The notes beneath the pieces were generated by a model. The model saw nothing but the letters and a program-made list of their open reading frames with translations, did not search any database and was not told the origin of the DNA. From contig JAFTVU010000070.1 of assembly GCA_017465665.1 (NCBI GenBank), positions 1 through 42,404 of the forward strand: a stretch of DNA of 42,404 nt, in the 5' to 3' direction. Both the position numbers and the translations under genes were made by a program. This DNA comes from Oscillospiraceae bacterium. GTDB taxonomy: Bacteria; Bacillota; Clostridia; Oscillospirales; Ruminococcaceae. Position 1 is the stretch's first letter, and every line of letters starts with the position of its first letter. This document shows, piece after piece, positions 38,028 through 42,404 of this stretch.

Positions 38028-40778
38028 ATGGAAAGACGTATCCTTGACTGGAACAAATACTGCGATACCGCCGCCGAAGCAGTGGCTGAGGGTATCGTAA
38101 TGCTGAAGAACGACAACGTGCTTCCTCTTGCCAAGAACGATGAGGTCGCTGTTTTCGGACGTATCCAGCTGCATTATTATAAGAGCGGTACAGGCTCAGG
38201 CGGCATGGTAAACGTTGCCCATGTGGTGGATATCCCAGAGGGTCTGCGTGACGCTGGCGTTAAGCTCAACGAGGAGCTGTTCGGCATCTATGACGAATGG
38301 GACTCAAGACATCCCTTTGATTTCGGCGAGGGCTGGAGCAGCGAGCCCTGGTCGCAGGAGGAGATGCCTCTCACAGACGAGATCGTACAGAACGCCGCTA
38401 AGACCTCAAAGACAGCCATAGTCATCATCGGACGCACCGCAGGCGAGGAGATGGACAACTCCATGAAGCAGGGCGCATTCCTGCTGACAGAGCTTGAAGA
38501 GGATATGCTCCGCAGAGTACGTGCAGCTTTTGATAGGATGGTAGTTCTGCTGAATGTTCCTGCGCTGTTCGATATGGGCTTTATGGACAGATATTCCCCC
38601 GAAGCGGTGCTGTATGTATGGCAGGGCGGTATGATGGGCGGAACAGGCACCGCAAAGGTGCTTACAGGCGAGCTCTCCCCCAGCGGTAAGCTTTCCGATA
38701 CCATCGCATACAATATTTCAGATTACCCCTCCGATTCGTACTTCGGCTCTGACATGGAGGATATCTACGTTGAGGATATCTATGTCGGCTACCGTTATTT
38801 CGAGACATTCGCAAAGGACAAGGTGCGCTATCCGTTCGGCTTCGGCCTGAGCTACACCACCTTTGATATCCGCTGCGAATCCGTAACAGGTCGCGCTCCT
38901 GCCGATCAGACCGCAACACTGTCGGTACGCGTGAAGAACACAGGCAGCTATGCGGGCAAGGAGGTCGTGCAGGTATATCTCGAAGCTCCTCAGGGTAAGC
39001 TCGGTAAGCCTGCAAAAGTTCTCTGCGGCTTTGAAAAGACAAAGACCCTCGCTCCAGATGAGGAGCAGGTACTGGATATAACCATCGACCTCAAGGACTT
39101 CGCAAGCTACGATGACAGCGGTGTAACAGGACATCCTTTCTGCCGCATCCTTGAAGCAGGAAGATATAACTTCTATGTAGGCAGCGATGTCCGCAGTGCA
39201 AAGTGCATCTGGAGCAAGGATATTGCAGAGGATATCGTAGTGGAGCAGCTCAGGCAGGCGCTCGCCCCCGTAACTCCGTTCAAGCGCATGGTAAACGACA
39301 ACGGCACCGTTGCTTTTGACTATGTTACACTGGAGCAGGAGGACGAATTCACACGCCGCGCCGCAAACCTCCCTACCGAGATAGCTCCCACAGGAGACCG
39401 TGGCTACAAGCTGGCAGATGTGGTAAACGGCAAGTGTACACTGGATGAGTTCGTGGCTCAGCTTTCAGATAACGACCTTGCTTGCCTTGTCCGCGGCGAG
39501 GGCATGGGCAGCCCCAAGGTAACGGCAGGTACTGCATCTGCTTTCGGCGGCGTATCCAAGGGATTGAAAGAGTTCGGTGTCCCCTGCGGCTGCTGCTCTG
39601 ACGGACCCTCGGGAATGCGTCTCGACTGTGGCACATTTGCTTTCAGCCTGCCGGGCGGAACTCTCCTTGCATGTACATTCAACAAGGAGCTGCTGACGGA
39701 GCTGTTCTCCATGACAGGTCTAGAGATGACCGCAAACAAGGTAGACTGTCTGCTCGGCCCAGGTATGAACATACACAGACATCCCCTCAACGGACGAAAC
39801 TTTGAATACTTCTCCGAAGACCCGTATCTTACAGGTATGATGGCTGCGGCAGAGCTTAAGGGTCTGCACACGGCAGGAGTAACAGGTACGATCAAGCACT
39901 TCTGCGGCAACAACCGTGAGACCCATCGTCACTTCCTGAACTCAGTGGTATCCGAGCGTGCTCTCAGAGAGATATATCTGCGCGGATTTGAGATAGCCGT
40001 AAAGCAGGGCAAGGCATCGACCGTAATGACTACATACGGCAAGATAAACGGCGTATGGACAGCGGGAAGATATGATCTCACCACCACTATCCTGCGTGAG
40101 GAATGGGGCTTCAAAGGCTTTGCCATGACCGACTGGTGGGCACACATCAACCGCAGAGGCGGCGAAGCCGACAAGGATGATTTCGCGATCATGGTAATGG
40201 CGCAGAACGATACCTACATGGTCTGTGCTGACGGCGAAAATCACACCGATAACGTGCTTGCATCCCTCGAAAAGGGCGAGCTCACCCGCGGAGAGCTCCA
40301 GCGCACCGCAAAGAACATCCTCGGTATGCTGATGACCACTCATGCAATGAAGCGTGAAATGGGCATAGACGATGCGGCTGAAATAATCAACCGTTCTGTT
40401 CAGGAATACGGCGACGACGGAGATGCACCGTTCTATTATGTGGATGATGTGTTTGAGCTTGACCTCAGCGATGTTGAAGTAAGAAAGGGTGAAAGCCACC
40501 GCTTTGCACTTGATTTCAAGCGCGAGGGTATATACAAGGTTACGCTGACAGCATCCTCCGAGCTTTCCGAGCTCGCCCAGACAACGGTTACTCTGTTCAG
40601 CCTCGGCAGCGTATGCGGTACATATACATGGAACGGCACAGGCGGCAAGCCTGTTGAGATCACCAAGGAGGTCAATGTATTCTCTCGCTTCACGAGCGTG
40701 CGCCTGCACTTTGCATCCAACGGTCTGAAGCTGTACAAGCTCAGATACGAGCGTATTGGTGATCCTTATAAACTGTAA
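38028..40778 (+). CDS. GH3 beta-glucosidase with reversed domain order
   Basis: 916 aa from ATG 38028 (ACGGAG upstream; in-frame codons back to 37902 overlap the promoter and are ignored). No signal peptide, so probably cytosolic. Domain order is opposite to most GH3 enzymes: residues about 10-270 form the alpha/beta-sandwich (EGIVMLKNDNVLPL, VAVFGR, IIGRTAGEEMDN, SGKLSDTIAY, RYPFGFGLSYT-like), about 300-390 the fibronectin-III-like domain (VKNTGSYAGKEVVQVYL), and about 500-800 the TIM barrel (GPGMNIHRHPLNGRNFEYFSEDP, GTIKHFCGNN, GFAMTDWW with nucleophile D702). The same reversed layout is known for beta-glucosidases of Ruminococcus albus and Butyrivibrio. It likely hydrolyses cello-oligosaccharides or other beta-glucosides imported into the cell. 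Followed 18 nt later by the deformylase gene. Confidence 0.93.
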   Translation: MERRILDWNKYCDTAAEAVAEGIVMLKNDNVLPLAKNDEVAVFGRIQLHYYKSGTGSGGMVNVAHVVDIPEGLRDAGVKLNEELFGIYDEWDSRHPFDFGEGWSSEPWSQEEMPLTDEIVQNAAKTSKTAIVIIGRTAGEEMDNSMKQGAFLLTELEEDMLRRVRAAFDRMVVLLNVPALFDMGFMDRYSPEAVLYVWQGGMMGGTGTAKVLTGELSPSGKLSDTIAYNISDYPSDSYFGSDMEDIYVEDIYVGYRYFETFAKDKVRYPFGFGLSYTTFDIRCESVTGRAPADQTATLSVRVKNTGSYAGKEVVQVYLEAPQGKLGKPAKVLCGFEKTKTLAPDEEQVLDITIDLKDFASYDDSGVTGHPFCRILEAGRYNFYVGSDVRSAKCIWSKDIAEDIVVEQLRQALAPVTPFKRMVNDNGTVAFDYVTLEQEDEFTRRAANLPTEIAPTGDRGYKLADVVNGKCTLDEFVAQLSDNDLACLVRGEGMGSPKVTAGTASAFGGVSKGLKEFGVPCGCCSDGPSGMRLDCGTFAFSLPGGTLLACTFNKELLTELFSMTGLEMTANKVDCLLGPGMNIHRHPLNGRNFEYFSEDPYLTGMMAAAELKGLHTAGVTGTIKHFCGNNRETHRHFLNSVVSERALREIYLRGFEIAVKQGKASTVMTTYGKINGVWTAGRYDLTTTILREEWGFKGFAMTDWWAHINRRGGEADKDDFAIMVMAQNDTYMVCADGENHTDNVLASLEKGELTRGELQRTAKNILGMLMTTHAMKREMGIDDAAEIINRSVQEYGDDGDAPFYYVDDVFELDLSDVEVRKGESHRFALDFKREGIYKVTLTASSELSELAQTTVTLFSLGSVCGTYTWNGTGGKPVEITKEVNVFSRFTSVRLHFASNGLKLYKLRYERIGDPYKL

Positions 40779-40796
40779 TAATCACAAGGAGATATC

Positions 40797-41210
40797 ATGA
40801 TAAGACCCATCTGCAAGGATAACTTCCTGCTTGCTATGAAGTCCGCACCTGCAACGGCAGAGGATCTCGCCACAGCGCAGGATCTTCTGGATACCGTCAC
40901 CTCCCATGCACATGAGTGCGTGGGAATGGCGGCAAATATGATCGGCGTGCTAAAGCGCATCATTGTTTTTCAGGACAGCATGAAATTTACTGTTATGCTC
41001 AATCCTGAAATAAAGTGGCGCTCCCCCAAGACCTTTGACACGGAGGAGGGCTGCCTTTCCCATACAGGGACAAAGCCCATCACACGTCACGAAAGTATTG
41101 AGGTGGAATTTCTCGATATGAAGCTGAAAAAGCAGCGCAGAAAATATAGCGGCTTTACAGCACAGATAATCCAGCATGAATGCGACCATCTTGACGGCAT
41201 ATTAATTTGA
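40797..41210 (+). CDS. def: Peptide deformylase-like protein (atypical motif 1)
   Basis: This 137-aa protein has two of the three metal-site motifs intact: EGCLS (ligand C86) and QHECDHLDG (H127, catalytic E128, H131). Motif 1, normally GxGLAAPQIG, reads CVGMAANMIG: the Pro-Gln that helps bind the formyl group is replaced by Asn-Met. It is also shorter than typical deformylases (about 150-190 aa). It may be a secondary deformylase of the kind found in many gut Clostridia, with reduced or different specificity. AAGGAGATATC precedes ATG 40797; it is probably co-transcribed with the GH3 gene. Confidence 0.85.
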   Translation: MIRPICKDNFLLAMKSAPATAEDLATAQDLLDTVTSHAHECVGMAANMIGVLKRIIVFQDSMKFTVMLNPEIKWRSPKTFDTEEGCLSHTGTKPITRHESIEVEFLDMKLKKQRRKYSGFTAQIIQHECDHLDGILI

Positions 41211-41219
41211 CGAAACCTC

Positions 41220-41248
41220 TTGATTTTTCGATTATTTCATGATACAAT
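41220..41248 (+). promoter_or_regulatory. Promoter of the 54-aa membrane protein gene
   Basis: TTGATT (41220-41225), 17-nt spacer, TACAAT (41243-41248), 35 bp before ATG 41284. Confidence 0.62.
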
Positions 41249-41283
41249 ATGTATGTAAATTAATTTATACAGGAGGTCTCATT

Positions 41284-41448
41284 ATGTCCAAGAAGTTTGC
41301 TATCATCGCAGGTATCATTTCCATCGCTGCACTTTGTGCAGGTGTCGTTGCATTCCTGCTGCTGAGGAATAAGGATATCGCTGAGTGTCTGGAGGAGGAC
41401 CTCGACGATCTCGACGCAATAGACGACGAGGATATTTACGTATTCTAA
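41284..41448 (+). CDS. Small single-pass membrane protein with acidic tail, 54 aa
   Basis: The start is ATG 41284, behind a strong AGGAGG. The protein begins MSKKFAIIAGIISIAALCAG and continues through a membrane helix to LLLRNK, then has a highly acidic tail rich in Glu/Asp (ECLEEDLDDLDAIDDEDIYV). The topology resembles small membrane proteins of unknown role with an exposed acidic end. Own promoter and terminator make it a genuine stand-alone gene. Confidence 0.72.
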   Translation: MSKKFAIIAGIISIAALCAGVVAFLLLRNKDIAECLEEDLDDLDAIDDEDIYVF

Positions 41449-41456
41449 AACAAACA

Positions 41457-41490
41457 ACTCCCTGCCTCACCGCAGGGAGTAAATTTTATA
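41457..41490 (+). terminator. Terminator of the 54-aa gene
   Basis: Stem ACTCCCTGC (41457-41465) / GCAGGGAGT (41472-41480), 6-nt loop, then AAATTTTATA. The T-run is offset by three A residues. Confidence 0.78.
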
Positions 41491-41504
41491 AAAAAGAGGT
41501 AAGT

Positions 41505-41990
41505 ATGGCAAAGGAAAAGGAGATCAAAACGAATGCAATGCGCATTCTGGACAAGCTGAAGATAGACTACAAGGTGAATTTCTACGAATGTGAGGAGTTC
41601 ATTGACGGAGTACATATTGCAGACAAGCTCGGTCAGAGCTATGACAGCAGCTTTAAAACGCTGGTACTCTGCGGCAAAAGCAAAGCATATTATGTTTTTG
41701 CACTGCCCGTGGACAAGGAGCTGGATATGAAAAAGGCTGCCCGCACGGTGGGCGAGAAATCCCTTGAGATGGTGCATGTCAAGGATATAAATGCGGTTAC
41801 AGGATATATCCGTGGCGGATGTACACCGATAGGCATGAAAAAGCAGTACCGCACAGTAATTCACGAGACCGCACAGCTTTTCGACAAGATAATAGTCAGC
41901 GGCGGAAAGCTGGGAACACAGCTTGAGCTTGCGCCCAACGATCTGGCAAAGGCTTGCAGCGGCGAGTTTGCAGATATTATAATGGATTAA
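41505..41990 (+). CDS. ybaK: YbaK/EbsC-type Cys-tRNA(Pro) deacylase
   Basis: 161 aa from ATG 41505, preceded by AGAGG; upstream in-frame codons run through the terminator and are ignored. Family features: TNAMRILDKLKIDYKV start, SSFKTLVLCGK containing the catalytic Lys of the FKTL motif, VFALPVDKELDMKKAA, GYIRGGCTPIGMKKQYRTVI and FDKIIVSGGKLGTQLEL. The enzyme hydrolyses Cys mischarged onto tRNA-Pro. Length and motifs are typical. It converges on gap with a shared terminator. Confidence 0.93.
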   Translation: MAKEKEIKTNAMRILDKLKIDYKVNFYECEEFIDGVHIADKLGQSYDSSFKTLVLCGKSKAYYVFALPVDKELDMKKAARTVGEKSLEMVHVKDINAVTGYIRGGCTPIGMKKQYRTVIHETAQLFDKIIVSGGKLGTQLELAPNDLAKACSGEFADIIMD

Positions 41991-41993
41991 AAA

Positions 41994-42019
41994 AACTCCC
42001 TCACAAACGTGAGGGAGTT
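41994..42019. terminator. Bidirectional terminator between ybaK and gap
   Basis: Perfect 11-bp stem AACTCCCTCAC (41994-42004) / GTGAGGGAGTT (42009-42019) with a 4-nt loop; the A-run before it is a T-run for the minus strand. Its CTCCCT core resembles the terminator at 41457. Confidence 0.88.
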
Positions 42020-42040
42020 CGTTATTAATTCAGTTAAGAA

Positions 42041-42404
42041 TTAAAGCTCAGCAAAGTACTTGATTGTTCTTACCATCTGGGATGTGTAAGAGTTCTCGTT
42101 GTCGTACCAGGAAACTACCTGTACCTCGTAGAGGTCGTCAGCGATCTTAGCAACCATTGTCTGAGTAGAGTCGAACAGAGAACCGAATGTCATACCGATA
42201 ACGTCGGAAGAAACGATCTGATCCTCGTTGTAGCCGTAGGAAGCAGAAGCAGCAGCCTTCATAGCAGCGTTGATGCCTTCCTTAGTTACGTCTGTACCCT
42301 TAACAACAGCTGTCAGGATTGTTGTGGAGCCTGTGGGAACAGGAACACGCTGAGCAGAACCGATCAGCTTGCCGTTCAGCTCGGGAATTACAAGACCGAT
42401 AGCC
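42041..42404 (-). CDS. gap: Glyceraldehyde-3-phosphate dehydrogenase, C-terminal part only
   Basis: The last 120 codons of a minus-strand gene that continues past the right edge. The visible part starts [20 protein letters not shown] and ends [11 protein letters not shown], with [30 protein letters not shown] and [18 protein letters not shown], the conserved catalytic-domain strands of type I GAPDH. The active-site Cys (SCTTN) lies outside the window. It is a glycolytic enzyme: G3P + NAD+ + Pi to 1,3-bisphosphoglycerate. Codon use is strongly biased, as expected for a highly expressed gene. Confidence 0.96.
   Translation of the reverse strand, partial: AIGLVIPELNGKLIGSAQRVPVPTGSTTILTAVVKGTDVTKEGINAAMKAAASASYGYNEDQIVSSDVIGMTFGSLFDSTQTMVAKIADDLYEVQVVSWYDNENSYTSQMVRTIKYFAEL

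Overview
The window looks like a chromosomal segment from a low-to-mid GC Clostridia, most likely Ruminococcus or a close Oscillospiraceae relative. The support is the divergent [FeFe]-hydrogenase/H2-sensor locus, a family-3 beta-glucosidase with reversed domain order (known from Ruminococcus albus and Butyrivibrio), DUF4173 and DUF2975 membrane proteins, SpoIIID, Rex, and strong AAGGAGG-type ribosome binding sites. No phage, plasmid, transposase or CRISPR genes are visible; the segment reads as ordinary chromosome rich in regulation and cell-envelope functions.

Layout. (1) 1-4585: divergent redox locus. To the left run a NuoE-like subunit and a HATPase protein cut by the window edge. To the right run DRTGG protein, RsbW-like ATPase, a HydS-like [FeFe]-hydrogenase-fold protein without a PAS domain, a second DRTGG protein and a PHP phosphoesterase. 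(2) 4603-8779: SGNH lipoprotein, TraB/GumN lipoprotein, a 72-aa protein, a histidine phosphatase and a divergent XRE regulator. (3) 8848-14704, minus strand: rlmB, a 1068-aa coiled-coil protein fused to a catalytically dead P-type ATPase-like module, tadA and a polysaccharide flippase. (4) 14900-20040: a DUF2508-like protein behind an RBS-masking hairpin, tRNA-Leu(GAG), a MATE exporter, and an acyltransferase-CapA gene followed in the same frame, after one TGA, by an SGNH hydrolase. (5) 20080-21779: ECF sigma and membrane partner. (6) 22004-26458: acn, an unknown gene, icd and rex under a perfect consensus promoter. (7) 26626-29438: spoIIID, a second ECF/partner pair and a sortase-type surface protein. 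(8) 29727-37798: a third ECF operon with a 1307-aa partner, an envelope operon headed by DUF4173, and a DUF2975/XRE/membrane-protein operon. (9) 38028-42404: reversed-order GH3 beta-glucosidase, an atypical peptide deformylase, a small membrane protein, YbaK-type deacylase and the 3' end of gap.

The main new observations are as follows. All three ECF operons carry the same upstream signature, G(C/T)AAC(C/A), exactly 16 nt, then TGTnnT, suggesting related self-regulated promoters. The 1068-aa protein keeps the P-type ATPase outline but lacks the phosphorylated Asp. The acyltransferase-CapA and SGNH reading frames look like one three-domain envelope protein split by a single stop. Three 21-bp tandem repeats lie between the DUF2975 operon and the beta-glucosidase. 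All functional calls rest on reading motifs in the sequence; no database search was run.
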